DNA of 8,491 nt, from the NCBI GenBank assembly GCA_022801475.1, contig JAAWSH010000061.1, forward strand, positions 1 to 8,491, read 5' to 3'. The first letter of the stretch is position 1. Every line of letters starts with the position of its first letter. Source of the stretch: Acutalibacter sp. Lineage in GTDB: Bacteria > Bacillota > Clostridia > Oscillospirales > Acutalibacteraceae. Positions 1-6,631 of this stretch are shown here, piece after piece. A program made the position numbers and the translations under genes. Under the pieces are notes generated by a model. The model had not been told where the DNA came from. It did no database searches and saw nothing but the letters and a program-made list of their open reading frames with translations.

Positions 1-534
1 ATCGATATGGTGGTGGCCCTGATCACCCTGAAATATACCCAGTCCAACTCCGTCTGCTACGTGAAGAACGGACAGGCTATCGGCGTAGGCGCCGGCCAGC
101 AAAGCCGGGTCCACTGCACTCGTTTGGCCGGAAACAAGGCCGACAACTGGTATCTCCGCCAATGCCCCAAGGTGCTGGGCCTGCCCTTTAAGCCGGACAT
201 CCGCCGCCCAGACCGTGACAACACCATTGACGTATACATCTCTGACGAGTGCATGGATGTGCTGGCCGACGGCCAGTGGCAGAACTTCTTTACCCAGCAG
301 CCCGAGGTTTTTACCCGAGAAGAGCGCAGGGCCTGGCTGGACGGTATGAGCGGTGTGGCCCTGGGCAGTGACGCTTTTTTCCCCTTTGGGGACAACATCG
401 AACGAGCCCACAAAAGTGGGGTGCAGTTCATCGCCCAGCCCGGGGGATCCATTCGAGATGACAACGTCATTGAGGTCTGCGACAAGTACGGCATAGCTAT
501 GGCTTTTACAGGCATCCGGCTGTTCCACCATTAA
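1..534 (+). CDS. purH: AICAR transformylase (PurH), 3' end only
   Basis: This is the C-terminal 177 residues of phosphoribosylaminoimidazolecarboxamide formyltransferase. The enzyme transfers a formyl group from 10-formyl-tetrahydrofolate to AICAR late in cytosolic purine synthesis. The frame is open from base 1, so the gene begins upstream and the ATG at 7 is internal. Recognisable family motifs are KYTQSNSVCY, GVGAGQQSRVHCTRLAG, GSDAFFPFGDNIERA, QPGGSIRDD and the terminal GIAMAFTGIRLFHH. Between the Arg/Lys-rich loop and the GSDAFFPF motif there is a long segment (DNTIDVYISDECMDVLADGQWQNFF and on) that E. coli PurH lacks, as I remember it. That segment fits the shorter clostridial form, which usually has no fused IMP cyclohydrolase domain. 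The N-terminus is outside the window, so the absence of that domain is inferred. It lies upstream of purD on the same strand, as in a pur operon. Confidence 0.93.
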   Translation: MDMVVALITLKYTQSNSVCYVKNGQAIGVGAGQQSRVHCTRLAGNKADNWYLRQCPKVLGLPFKPDIRRPDRDNTIDVYISDECMDVLADGQWQNFFTQQPEVFTREERRAWLDGMSGVALGSDAFFPFGDNIERAHKSGVQFIAQPGGSIRDDNVIEVCDKYGIAMAFTGIRLFHH

Positions 535-581
535 CCGCAATGTTTGTGATGCGTTTCACTGGATAAAAGGGGGCTTTACAA

Positions 582-965
582 GTGTTTATTCAGCAGGACT
601 GGCTTATGCGGCAAATTGAAATGACAGTCTCTATGGTTCTGCGGTTATTTTTGAGAGAAAGCCCCCAGGACTCTGCGCTCCCAAACGAGTTTCATCAGCA
701 GGGTACTGAGGAACTGGCCGGGCGGCTTAGCGCCCTGCTGCGCCAGGGGCGGCTGGGTAAAGCTGAGGATCTGCTGTTTGAACGCCTGGACCCAGAGGAC
801 AAAAGCATTTTTGTCACAGCTATGGACTTTTACCGGCAGGCCAACGCCCTGACTGATGAGGAGCTGGCAGCCCAGGACTTTACCCGGGAAGAACTTTTGG
901 AGGGCTTGAGCCAAGTTGTTAAACGATATGGTCTTGATCTTCCCAACGTTTTAGATAATCCCTAA
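582..965 (+). CDS. DUF6483 family small protein
   Basis: This gene encodes a 127-residue protein of unknown function that resembles the DUF6483 family of Clostridia by its N-terminus (FIQQDWLMRQIEMTVSMVLRLFL) and its short helical layout. It starts at GTG 582 because AAAGGGGG at 566-573 lies 8 nt upstream; the next ATG, at 606, has no such site. Residues 8-25 could form an amphipathic or membrane-touching helix. Residues 40-95 (ELAGRLSALLRQGRLGKAEDLLFERL) read like a helical hairpin similar to tetratricopeptide-type repeats. There is no signal peptide and no catalytic motif. It sits 47 nt after purH and before the HAD gene and purD, so it is probably cotranscribed with purine genes. A role in purine synthesis is only guilt by association. 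Confidence 0.8.
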   Translation: MFIQQDWLMRQIEMTVSMVLRLFLRESPQDSALPNEFHQQGTEELAGRLSALLRQGRLGKAEDLLFERLDPEDKSIFVTAMDFYRQANALTDEELAAQDFTREELLEGLSQVVKRYGLDLPNVLDNP

Positions 966-971
966 ATTCAA

Positions 972-1036
972 ATGGATATAGTCGATGAACTGGAAAACCA
1001 TTTTCAAGTTGCGGGACCGCCCCGCAAGCTATCCAT
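972..1036 (+). other. Predicted three-branch RNA fold in the DUF6483-HAD gap
   Basis: Three inverted repeats nest inside this 138-nt gap. The outer stem is ATGGATA (972-978) with TATCCAT (1030-1036). It encloses two hairpins: GAAAA-CCA-TTTTC (993-1005) and TTGCGGG-ACCGC-CCCGCAA (1009-1027). All arms are perfect. No T-run follows, so this is not a classic intrinsic terminator. It could be a processing site, a weak attenuator or chance. A TATGAT at 1068-1073 could be a -10 box for the HAD gene, but I see no good -35. Confidence 0.4.
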
Positions 1037-1089
1037 CATGTAATCAAACAATTCGTGTGAAATGCTTTATGATTATTAAGCATACCAAG

Positions 1090-1106
1090 AGGAGGACAGG
1101 CCTATA
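1090..1106 (+). promoter_or_regulatory. Shine-Dalgarno and ATA start codon of the HAD gene
   Basis: AGGAGG at 1090-1095 is followed by 8 nt and then ATA at 1104-1106, in frame with the HAD catalytic motif. The codons between the in-frame TAA at 1077 and position 1104 contain no ATG, GTG or TTG. An in-frame ATG at 1062 is cut off by that TAA after five codons and lacks a ribosome binding site. The ribosome site therefore points to an ATA start. Confidence 0.65.
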
Positions 1107-1787
1107 CGAAAAGCAATCTTTTGGGATTTTGACGGCACTCTGACCTTTGGCGAACCCACTTGGCGCTTCTGCCTGGTTACGGCTCTGGGCCCCCTGGCCA
1201 AAAAATACGGCATTAACGAAGAAAAGTTGGGGCCCTTTTTAAAAAGCGGCTTTCCCTGGCATCCAGACGGCGACCCCACCCGCACCGGCCAGGCCTTTTG
1301 GGAGGAGCTCTTCCGGCGCTTCGCCGCAGCTTATCAAAACTTGGGGGTGCCCGCCCCAGAGGCCCAGGACGCCGCCCGCCGGGTACGGGAGGTAGCCCTA
1401 GACCCCGACAATTACCGAGTGCGGCCAGACGCCGCCTCTACCCTGGCGGTCTGCGCCTACAAGGGATGGCGGAACTACATTCTTTCAAACAACTACCCCG
1501 AGCTGGAGCAAATGTTGGAGGCCCTGCACCTGCGGCCCTATTTTTCCGGCGTGGTAGTTTCCAGTGTGGTGGGAGCTGTAAAGCCTGACCCGGCTATTTT
1601 CCGCTTGGCCGAAGGAGAGGCCCGGTTTCCCTCTCTGATTTGGATGGTGGGCGATAACCCCGCGGCAGACATTGCCGGGGCAAAAAATGCCGGGTGGCAG
1701 ACTATCCACCTGGCTCAGCCCGGCGCAACATCCTGCAACGCAGACCTGAGCGTTACAGAACTGACCCAAATTTTGAAGTATCTGTAG
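1104..1787 (+). CDS. HAD-superfamily hydrolase, probable ATA start
   Basis: This is a 227-residue cytosolic hydrolase of the haloacid dehalogenase superfamily (subfamily I, phosphoglycolate-phosphatase-like), most likely a phosphatase on a small phosphorylated metabolite. All four motifs are visible. Motif I is DFDGT at residues 8-12 (nucleophile D8, acid D10). Motif II is the Ser in LSNN near 128. Motif III is the Lys in VKPDP near 160. Motif IV is GDNPAAD near 183-189 (Mg-binding Asp). Residues 20-100 form a helical cap. The start was set at ATA 1104 because an 8-nt-spaced AGGAGG precedes it. The first ordinary start codon, TTG at 1227, would remove 41 residues including both catalytic aspartates. 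Total length fits the family only with the upstream start. The alternative is a recent ATG-to-ATA change or a sequencing error. It lies 65 nt before purD. The substrate is unknown, and a housekeeping role on purine intermediates is a guess. Confidence 0.85.
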   Translation: MRKAIFWDFDGTLTFGEPTWRFCLVTALGPLAKKYGINEEKLGPFLKSGFPWHPDGDPTRTGQAFWEELFRRFAAAYQNLGVPAPEAQDAARRVREVALDPDNYRVRPDAASTLAVCAYKGWRNYILSNNYPELEQMLEALHLRPYFSGVVVSSVVGAVKPDPAIFRLAEGEARFPSLIWMVGDNPAADIAGAKNAGWQTIHLAQPGATSCNADLSVTELTQILKYL

Positions 1788-1852
1788 GAACACGCGCTGT
1801 GGCCCCTTCTCCCTACTAGCAAAAAATTTCTTACATAAAGGATGATGGCAGC

Positions 1853-3118
1853 ATGGATATTTTAGTGATCGGCAGCGGTGGCCGGGAGCACACCATTGTA
1901 CGCAAGCTGCGGGAAAGCCCCCTGGTGAACCGGCTGTACTGTGCCCCTGGCAACGGCGGCATCTCTCGGGATGCGGAGTGCTGTAACGTAAATGCTATGG
2001 ACCAGGCCGGCATGGTGGCTTTGGCCCGGGAAAAGGACGTAGATCTAGTGTTTGTGGCCCCGGATGATCCCCTGGGCGCGGGCATGGTGGACGCCCTGGA
2101 AGCTGCCGGCTTCCCCTGCTTCGGCCCCAACGCCCAGGCCGCCCAGATTGAAAGCAGCAAGGTGTTCTCCAAAGGTCTTATGAAAAAGTACGGCATTCCC
2201 ACCGCAGGATATGAGGTATTCGACGACCCTGCCGCCGCTTTGACCTATATTAAAGAGCGGGGCAGCTACCCGGCGGTGATCAAGGCCGATGGGCTGGCTG
2301 TGGGCAAGGGGGTCATCATCGCCCAAAATGAGGAGGAGGCCGCCGCCGCCCTGCACAGCCTGATGGAGGAGAAGATTTTCGGCGACTCTGGCAGCCGGGT
2401 GGTGGTGGAGGACTTCCTCACCGGGCCGGAGGTCAGCGTGCTGGCCTTTACCGACGGCAAGACCCTGTACCCCATGGTCTCTTCCATGGACCACAAGCGC
2501 ATTTACGACGGCAATCAGGGACCCAACACTGGGGGCATGGGTACCATCAGCCCTAACCCCTTCTATACTGATGAGGTGGCGGCGGAATGCATGGAGAAAA
2601 TCTTTCTGCCCACCATGGCGGCTATGAACGCCGAGGGCCGGCCCTTTAAGGGCTGCCTGTACTTTGGACTGATGCTTACTCCCCAGGGGCCCAAGGTCAT
2701 TGAGTACAATTGCCGCTTTGGCGACCCGGAAACCCAGGTGGTGCTGCCCCGGCTGAAAACCGACTTTGCCCAGGTGGTGCTGGCCGTGGCCGAAGAGCGT
2801 CTGGGCCAGCTGGAGCTGGAGTGGTCTGAGGAGGCCTGTGCCTGCGTCATCTTGGCTAGCGGCGGCTACCCGGGTAGCTATCAGAAGGGTAAGGAGATCA
2901 CCGGCCTGGACGAAAACGGCCAGGCCCCGGAGGTCACGGTGATTCACGCGGGCACTAAGTACGAAAACGGCCGATTTTACACCAACGGGGGCCGGGTGCT
3001 GGGGGTCGCCGCCATGGGTGCCAGCCTGGACCAGGCCCTGGAAAAAGCGTACGCCGCTGTGGAGAAGATCGGCTTTGAGGGAGCGGTGTATCGGCGGGAT
3101 ATTGGCAGGGCCTATTAG
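1853..3118 (+). CDS. purD: Phosphoribosylamine-glycine ligase (GAR synthetase)
   Basis: PurD joins glycine to 5-phosphoribosylamine using ATP, the second step of purine synthesis, in the cytosol. At 421 residues it has the normal full length. The N-terminal domain begins MDILVIGSGGREH (residues 1-13), followed by APGNGG at 31-36. The ATP-grasp domain carries KADGLAVGKGV at 144-154, VVEDFLTGPEVSVLAFTDG near 184-202 and GPNTGGMG at 223-230. The metal-binding VIEYNCRFGDPETQ lies at 282-295. The segment reading GPEAPL in E. coli is APDDPL here (69-74), a variant I associate with clostridial homologues. The start is ATG 1853, preceded by AAAGGA at 1837-1842. It lies 65 nt after the HAD gene and is presumably the last gene of the pur cluster, since a hairpin-rich gap follows. 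A 300-residue frame on the opposite strand inside it is a shadow caused by GC-rich codon use. Confidence 0.97.
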   Translation: MDILVIGSGGREHTIVRKLRESPLVNRLYCAPGNGGISRDAECCNVNAMDQAGMVALAREKDVDLVFVAPDDPLGAGMVDALEAAGFPCFGPNAQAAQIESSKVFSKGLMKKYGIPTAGYEVFDDPAAALTYIKERGSYPAVIKADGLAVGKGVIIAQNEEEAAAALHSLMEEKIFGDSGSRVVVEDFLTGPEVSVLAFTDGKTLYPMVSSMDHKRIYDGNQGPNTGGMGTISPNPFYTDEVAAECMEKIFLPTMAAMNAEGRPFKGCLYFGLMLTPQGPKVIEYNCRFGDPETQVVLPRLKTDFAQVVLAVAEERLGQLELEWSEEACACVILASGGYPGSYQKGKEITGLDENGQAPEVTVIHAGTKYENGRFYTNGGRVLGVAAMGASLDQALEKAYAAVEKIGFEGAVYRRDIGRAY

Positions 3119-3146
3119 GACAGGTTGCCACTATAAAGAGCGCGGT

Positions 3147-3187
3147 CCAGGGGCGAAGAGTGGGCCTTGCCAACTCTCGGCCCCTGG
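3147..3187. repeat. Long imperfect hairpin downstream of purD
   Basis: CCAGGGGC (3147-3154) pairs with GCCCCTGG (3180-3187). After a 2x2 internal loop, AGAGT (3157-3161) pairs with ACTCT (3173-3177). It lies 28 nt after the purD stop codon. There is no T-run on either side, so it is either a factor-dependent 3' end, a transcript-stabilising structure or part of a dispersed repeat. Confidence 0.6.
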
Positions 3188-3289
3188 TGGGGATCAAAGG
3201 GGCAAACCCCCTCGCCGCCGGAGGCCCTCCCATCCTAACCCGCCCGAAGGGCGTATGGGCTGAAGCACGTGAAAGCCTACGGCAAGACC

Positions 3290-3310
3290 ATGGGGGCTCC
3301 TCGCCCCCAT
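3290..3310. repeat. Perfect 8-bp stem hairpin in the purD-traX gap
   Basis: ATGGGGGC (3290-3297) and GCCCCCAT (3303-3310) are perfect inverted repeats around the 5-nt loop TCCTC. The sequence after it is CACC-rich rather than a T-run. It is the second strong hairpin of this gap and supports a repeat-type origin for the region. Confidence 0.6.
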
Positions 3311-3401
3311 ACCCCACCGGCAGGAACTGGCGTCCCTGCACCCGCAACGTTTCCCACTATTTCACCTAGAGGAGGATCATTTCCCCAGAAAGGAGGAGTT
3401 C

Positions 3402-4190
3402 ATGACCTGGCAGGCCGTCAAAATCATCGCCGTGATCTCTATGACCCTGGACCACTTTTTGAAGATTTTCACCGTGCAGCCCATGCTGACAGAGGTTTTC
3501 GGCATGGATATGGCTGTTAGCTACTATCTGCTAAGGCTGGTGGAGCCCCTGGGGCGCGTGGCCTTTCCCCTGTACGCCTTTGGCATAGCACAGGGCTGTA
3601 CATACACGAAAAATAAAAGAAATTTTCTTTTGCGGCTGCTGACTTTTGCAGTTATTGCGGAAGTTCCCTTCCAGTACGCATTAGGCACAGGAGCGTATCA
3701 TCTACGCCTGGCTCCTACCAATGTGCTGTTCACCCTGCTGTATGGGGCCTTGGCCTGTTTTTCGGTGGACTTCTTCCGGAAGAAGGGCAATGCCTGGCTG
3801 GCTGTTTTTCCCATTTTGGCTCTGATGTTTCTTGGGGAACGGTTCCGCGCGGACTACGGCGCCATCGGCATACTATTTGTGCTGACGCCCTATCTCTTCC
3901 CCACCAAAAAGGGCAAGCTGGCGGCGCTTAGCGGGATGATTCTGATACTGTACCTGTTTCAGCCCTTGTTGCAGCACAGCTTCGACTTCGCGGCCGACAT
4001 CCTCATTAGACGGTCCCTACAGCTGCTGTGTGCCATGCTGGCCGTGGCCATACTGGCCCTGTACAATGGGCAGAAGGGCCGGGACGGCAAGCTTGGCCAG
4101 TATTTCTTCTACGCCTACTATCCCGCCCACCTGGCTGTGCTGTACTGGGCGGCCGCAGAGCTTGGGTATGGGTATAGTTTCGTATCATAA
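3402..4190 (+). CDS. TraX family membrane protein
   Basis: This is a 262-residue integral membrane protein of the TraX family, named after the F-plasmid protein that N-acetylates pilin. Chromosomal clostridial members have no settled substrate, and an acyltransferase role is inferred from the family only. Family marks are the N-terminal KIIAVISMTLDHF (residues 7-19, with the conserved Asp-His at 17-18), EPLGRVAFPLYAFGIAQG (48-65), RNFLLRLLTFAVIAEVPFQYAL (73-94), APTNVLFTLLYGAL (104-117), ADYGAIGILFVLTPYLF (150-166) and FFYAYYPAHLAVLYW (235-249). About seven or eight hydrophobic segments can be seen. The start is ATG 3402, 6 nt after AAAGGAGGAG. A second purine-rich AGAGGAGGAT around 3368 has no start codon near it. 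There are no conjugation genes nearby. The next gene follows within about 20 nt, so they are probably cotranscribed. Confidence 0.87.
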   Translation: MTWQAVKIIAVISMTLDHFLKIFTVQPMLTEVFGMDMAVSYYLLRLVEPLGRVAFPLYAFGIAQGCTYTKNKRNFLLRLLTFAVIAEVPFQYALGTGAYHLRLAPTNVLFTLLYGALACFSVDFFRKKGNAWLAVFPILALMFLGERFRADYGAIGILFVLTPYLFPTKKGKLAALSGMILILYLFQPLLQHSFDFAADILIRRSLQLLCAMLAVAILALYNGQKGRDGKLGQYFFYAYYPAHLAVLYWAAAELGYGYSFVS

Positions 4191-4211
4191 TCAACATACA
4201 TGGAGGCAATG

Positions 4212-4634
4212 ATGAACGATAAGGTGATTCAACGGGCCGGAGAAATCATCCGGCAAAAATGCGGCGGCGGGAACAACGGCCACTGCGTCCTGGCATTAAC
4301 CGCCCCCGACGGCTACCCTGTCGCCAGCACCATTTCTATCTCTCAAGCCGACGGCATTCGCTGGCTTACCTTCTGCACCGGGGGAAGTTCCAAGACGGAC
4401 CGCATCGCCTACAGCGACAAGGCCAGTGTCTGCGTTAGTTCTGAAGAGTACAACATCACTCTCATTGGGAAAATCCAGGTGGTCACAGACCTGTCCGTAA
4501 AAAAGGAAATGTGGTACCCCGGCATGGGCCAGCATTTCAGCGGCTACGATGACCCTGGACTAGTGGTTCTAAAATTTATTACAGAGCGGTATAACCTTTT
4601 GGTAGACTGGCAAGAAGCCAAGGGAAGCCTATAA
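4212..4634 (+). CDS. Pyridoxamine 5'-phosphate oxidase-fold flavoprotein
   Basis: This is a 140-residue protein of the PNPOx-like split-barrel family, which binds FMN or related cofactors as a cytosolic dimer. Members range from pyridoxine phosphate oxidases to stress proteins and flavin reductases, so the substrate cannot be given. The fold is seen in CVLALTAPDGYPVASTISI (residues 25-43), in RWLTFCTGGSSKTDRI (50-64, the stretch expected to hold the FMN phosphate), in YNITLIGKIQVVTD (80-93) and in the final strand LVVLKFITERYNLL (117-130). The true start is probably ATG 4212, because GGAGG at 4202-4206 sits 5 nt upstream. ATG 4200 overlaps that site and ATG 4209 is only 2 nt from it. It follows traX by 21 nt and precedes the Gfo/Idh gene by 29 nt, which suggests one transcript. 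Confidence 0.85.
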   Translation: MNDKVIQRAGEIIRQKCGGGNNGHCVLALTAPDGYPVASTISISQADGIRWLTFCTGGSSKTDRIAYSDKASVCVSSEEYNITLIGKIQVVTDLSVKKEMWYPGMGQHFSGYDDPGLVVLKFITERYNLLVDWQEAKGSL

Positions 4635-4663
4635 ATCATATATATTAATAAGAGGATTTCACT

Positions 4664-5950
4664 ATGAACGCACCTATTACCTTCGCCATCTGCGGCTTTG
4701 GCGACCGGGGCAGCACCTATGCGGGAATGCAGGAGCTGTTCCCCGAGCGGATGAAAGTGGTGGCCGTGGCCGACCTGAATCCCGCCAAAGTCCAAAAAGC
4801 CAAGGAGCTCTACAACATTCCTGAAGAAAACTGCTTTGCTAGCGGAGAAGAAATGCTGGCAAAGGAAAAGCTGGCCGACGTAATGGTGGTCTCCACCATG
4901 GACCGGCAGCACGTGGACCACGCTATTCCTGCCCTGGAGAAGGGCTACCATGTGCTGATGGAAAAACCTATCTCCCCGGACCTTCACAAATGCCGGGAGG
5001 TACTGGCGGTCGCTGCCCGCCACCCGGACCAGCATGTAATTTTATGCCATGTGCTGCGGTACACCATGTTCTTTAATAAGCTCAAGGAGATCATAGACAG
5101 CGGCAAAATCGGCGAGGTGGTCAGTATCTGCGCAAACGAAAACGTGGCCTACTGGCACCAGGCTCACTCCTTTGTCCGGGGAAACTGGCGGAACAGCCAT
5201 GAGACCAGCCCCATGATTCTGCAAAAGTCCTGCCACGATATGGATATTCTCACCTGGCTGGTGGGCAAAAAGTGTAAGAGCGTGTCCTCAGTAGGGGGCA
5301 TTCACCTGTTTAAGGAGGAGCGCGCCCCGGCGGGCTCTACCCCCTACTGCCTGGGGGGGTGCAAGGTGAAGGACAGCTGTATTTTTGATGCGGAGAAAAT
5401 CTACATCACCAGCAAAAAGACCGGCCTGGCTGGGGGCAGCAACTGGATCAGTTCTATCCTCAGCGTGGACAACACCCTGGAGAGCACCTATGCCGCCCTG
5501 AAAGACGGCCAGTACGGCCGGTGCGTGTTCCACTGTGACAACAATGTGGTAGACCACCAGCAGACCAACCTGCTGATGGAGGACGGGACCACCATCAGCT
5601 TTACCATGTGCGCCTTTACCCAGGACTGTTACCGCTACTTTAAAGCCATGGGCACTCTGGGCGAGATAGAGGCCGATATGAAGAGCAACTGCATCAAGGT
5701 ACGGGTATTCGGCCAGGAGGAGGAGGTCATTGACCTAAAGGCTATCAGCAAGGACCTAAAGGGCCACGGCGGCGGAGACAGCGGCATTGTGGAGGACTTC
5801 CTGAAAATGCTGATTGAAGGGGCCCCGCCCACCCAGCGCACCACCACCCTGGCGAACTCCATGGAGAGCCACTACATTGCCCTGGCCGCAGAGGAGTCCC
5901 GGCTAGCGGGGGGCAAGGCCATCGACCTGGAGGAGTTCCGGAATCGGTAA
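4664..5950 (+). CDS. Gfo/Idh/MocA family oxidoreductase with cysteine cluster
   Basis: This is a 428-residue cytosolic NAD(P)-dependent oxidoreductase of the family that oxidises or reduces sugars, inositols and related polyols. The N-terminal Rossmann domain has ICGFGDRG (residues 9-16) and the acidic end of strand 2, VAVADLNPAK (34-42). The active-site EKP is at 100-102 with the family lysine K101. The C-terminal domain has SCHDMDIL at 189-196, where His191 and Asp194 match the usual catalytic His/Asp region. Residues 228-240 hold YCLGGCKVKDSCI, a compact cluster of Cys229, Cys233 and Cys239 that could bind metal. I recall similar clusters in gut Firmicute homologues. The start is ATG 4664, 7 nt after AGAGGA. 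It is the last gene before a strong terminator. The substrate is unknown, and no sugar transporter or kinase lies nearby. Confidence 0.92.
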   Translation: MNAPITFAICGFGDRGSTYAGMQELFPERMKVVAVADLNPAKVQKAKELYNIPEENCFASGEEMLAKEKLADVMVVSTMDRQHVDHAIPALEKGYHVLMEKPISPDLHKCREVLAVAARHPDQHVILCHVLRYTMFFNKLKEIIDSGKIGEVVSICANENVAYWHQAHSFVRGNWRNSHETSPMILQKSCHDMDILTWLVGKKCKSVSSVGGIHLFKEERAPAGSTPYCLGGCKVKDSCIFDAEKIYITSKKTGLAGGSNWISSILSVDNTLESTYAALKDGQYGRCVFHCDNNVVDHQQTNLLMEDGTTISFTMCAFTQDCYRYFKAMGTLGEIEADMKSNCIKVRVFGQEEEVIDLKAISKDLKGHGGGDSGIVEDFLKMLIEGAPPTQRTTTLANSMESHYIALAAEESRLAGGKAIDLEEFRNR

Positions 5951-5956
5951 ATGACA

Positions 5957-5990
5957 AAAAGGGAAGCGGCGACGCCTCCCTTTTCTTAAT
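5957..5990 (+). terminator. Intrinsic terminator after the Gfo/Idh gene
   Basis: AAAAGGGA (5957-5964) pairs with TCCCTTTT (5977-5984). One A/C mismatch follows, then GCG (5966-5968) pairs with CGC (5973-5975), closing a GCGA tetraloop of the stable GNRA type. The T-rich tail TTTTCTT follows directly. It starts 6 nt after the stop codon. Because the stem is flanked by A and T runs, it may work in both directions. Confidence 0.92.
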
Positions 5991-6023
5991 AAAATTTCGC
6001 CATGCAAAAAAGGTGGTATAGGT

Positions 6024-6575
6024 ATGAAGGGCTTTGTTAGAGACAATCACTCCCTTTCTCTTTGTGGACTAAACTGTGAACTTTGTCCCATGCTTTTGGA
6101 CCAGTACTGTCCTGGATGCGGCGGTGGAGAAGGAAATCAATCCTGTAAAATTGCGCGGTGCAGTTTGGAGCATGATCGGGTACAATATTGCTTTGACTGC
6201 GCCCATTATCCTTGCGAAAAATACGATCATGCAGATGACTATGACTCGTTTATCACCCATAAACATCGAAAATCGGATATAAAAAGAGCCATAGATCTGG
6301 GGATTTCAGCCTACACCCTTGAGCAGAAAGAGCGGTCAAAGGCACTGCGATATTTACTTGATCACTTTAACGACGGACGCAAAAAGACCTTCTTTTGCTT
6401 AGCGGTCAATCTGTTAGAAATAGAAGATGTCAGAATGGCAATGGACCGTATTTCACGTTTCAAAGAAGAAAATCCTCTGTTGTTCTTAAAGGAAATGAGC
6501 GTCTACGCCTGTACTGTTTTTCAAAATATTGCCGGGGAAAGACAAATAGAACTAAAACTGCGCAGAAAGAAATAG
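6024..6575 (+). CDS. DUF3795 family cysteine-rich protein
   Basis: This is a 183-residue protein of the DUF3795 family, whose function is not known. The first 64 residues carry ten cysteines (14, 18, 21, 29, 32, 41, 46, 56, 59, 64) in the family pattern CGLNCELCP, YCPGCGGG, CKIARCSLEH and YCFDCAHYPCEKY. Such spacing suggests zinc or iron-sulfur binding. Residues 80-183 are mostly charged helices, with two more isolated cysteines (125, 163). The start is ATG 6024, 7 nt after AAGGTGG. Only about 35 nt separate it from the T-run of the terminator before it, so little room is left for its own promoter; it may use read-through or a promoter overlapping the terminator. Its base composition is clearly more AT-rich than the genes on either side, and a possible mobile element follows it. 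Both hint at acquisition. Confidence 0.88.
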   Translation: MKGFVRDNHSLSLCGLNCELCPMLLDQYCPGCGGGEGNQSCKIARCSLEHDRVQYCFDCAHYPCEKYDHADDYDSFITHKHRKSDIKRAIDLGISAYTLEQKERSKALRYLLDHFNDGRKKTFFCLAVNLLEIEDVRMAMDRISRFKEENPLLFLKEMSVYACTVFQNIAGERQIELKLRRKK

Positions 6576-6614
6576 GAGATCATTCTATTTGCCGCAAAAA
6601 ACGCCATCCCGGCT

Positions 6615-6631
6615 TAGGACCTGTTTGAAAA
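6615..6631 (+). repeat. Left terminal inverted repeat
   Basis: The sequence is TAGGACCTGTTTGAAAA. It matches the reverse complement of 6784-6800 at 16 of 17 positions. The single difference (T6624 opposite G6791) would still form a wobble pair in RNA, so a transcript of the whole element could close into one stem. Confidence 0.75.

Larger units (their letters stand above)
3119..3401. repeat. GC-rich hairpin-packed intergenic region, likely dispersed repeat
   Basis: This 283-bp gap holds no convincing gene. It contains a series of inverted repeats: the long hairpin at 3147-3187, GGGG-CAAA-CCCC at 3199-3210, CGCCC-GAA-GGGCG at 3241-3253 and the hairpin at 3290-3310. None is followed by a T-run. 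From memory, the opposite strand (GGCGGCGAGGGGGTTTGCCC and surroundings) resembles GC-rich repeats scattered between genes in Oscillospiraceae genomes, but I could not check this. It may stabilise or terminate the purD transcript, or fold as RNA. Short frames of 69-130 codons crossing it show no family resemblance and look like by-products of base composition. Confidence 0.5.

Noticed and set aside
1062..1079. Upstream ATG 1062 as the HAD start by stop-codon read-through
   Set aside because: The in-frame TAA at 1077 follows after five codons and there is no ribosome binding site before the ATG.
1227..1787. TTG 1227 as the start of the HAD protein
   Set aside because: It would delete the DFDGT motif, and AGGAGG at 1090-1095 points to 1104.
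2045..2947. 300-codon open frame on the - strand inside purD
   Set aside because: It is fully antisense to a clear purD, shows low-complexity His/Gly/Leu-rich composition typical of shadow frames in GC-rich genes, and matches no family.
3147..3187. Hairpin after purD as a standard intrinsic terminator
   Set aside because: The stem is strong but no T-run follows on either strand. It is listed as a repeat or hairpin instead.
3402..4190. TraX as evidence of a conjugative element
   Set aside because: TraX homologues are common on Firmicute chromosomes, and no relaxase, coupling protein or mating-pair gene is present here.
4200..4211. ATG 4200 as the start of the PNPOx-fold gene
   Set aside because: The ATG overlaps the GGAGG that best serves ATG 4212, and no ribosome site precedes it.
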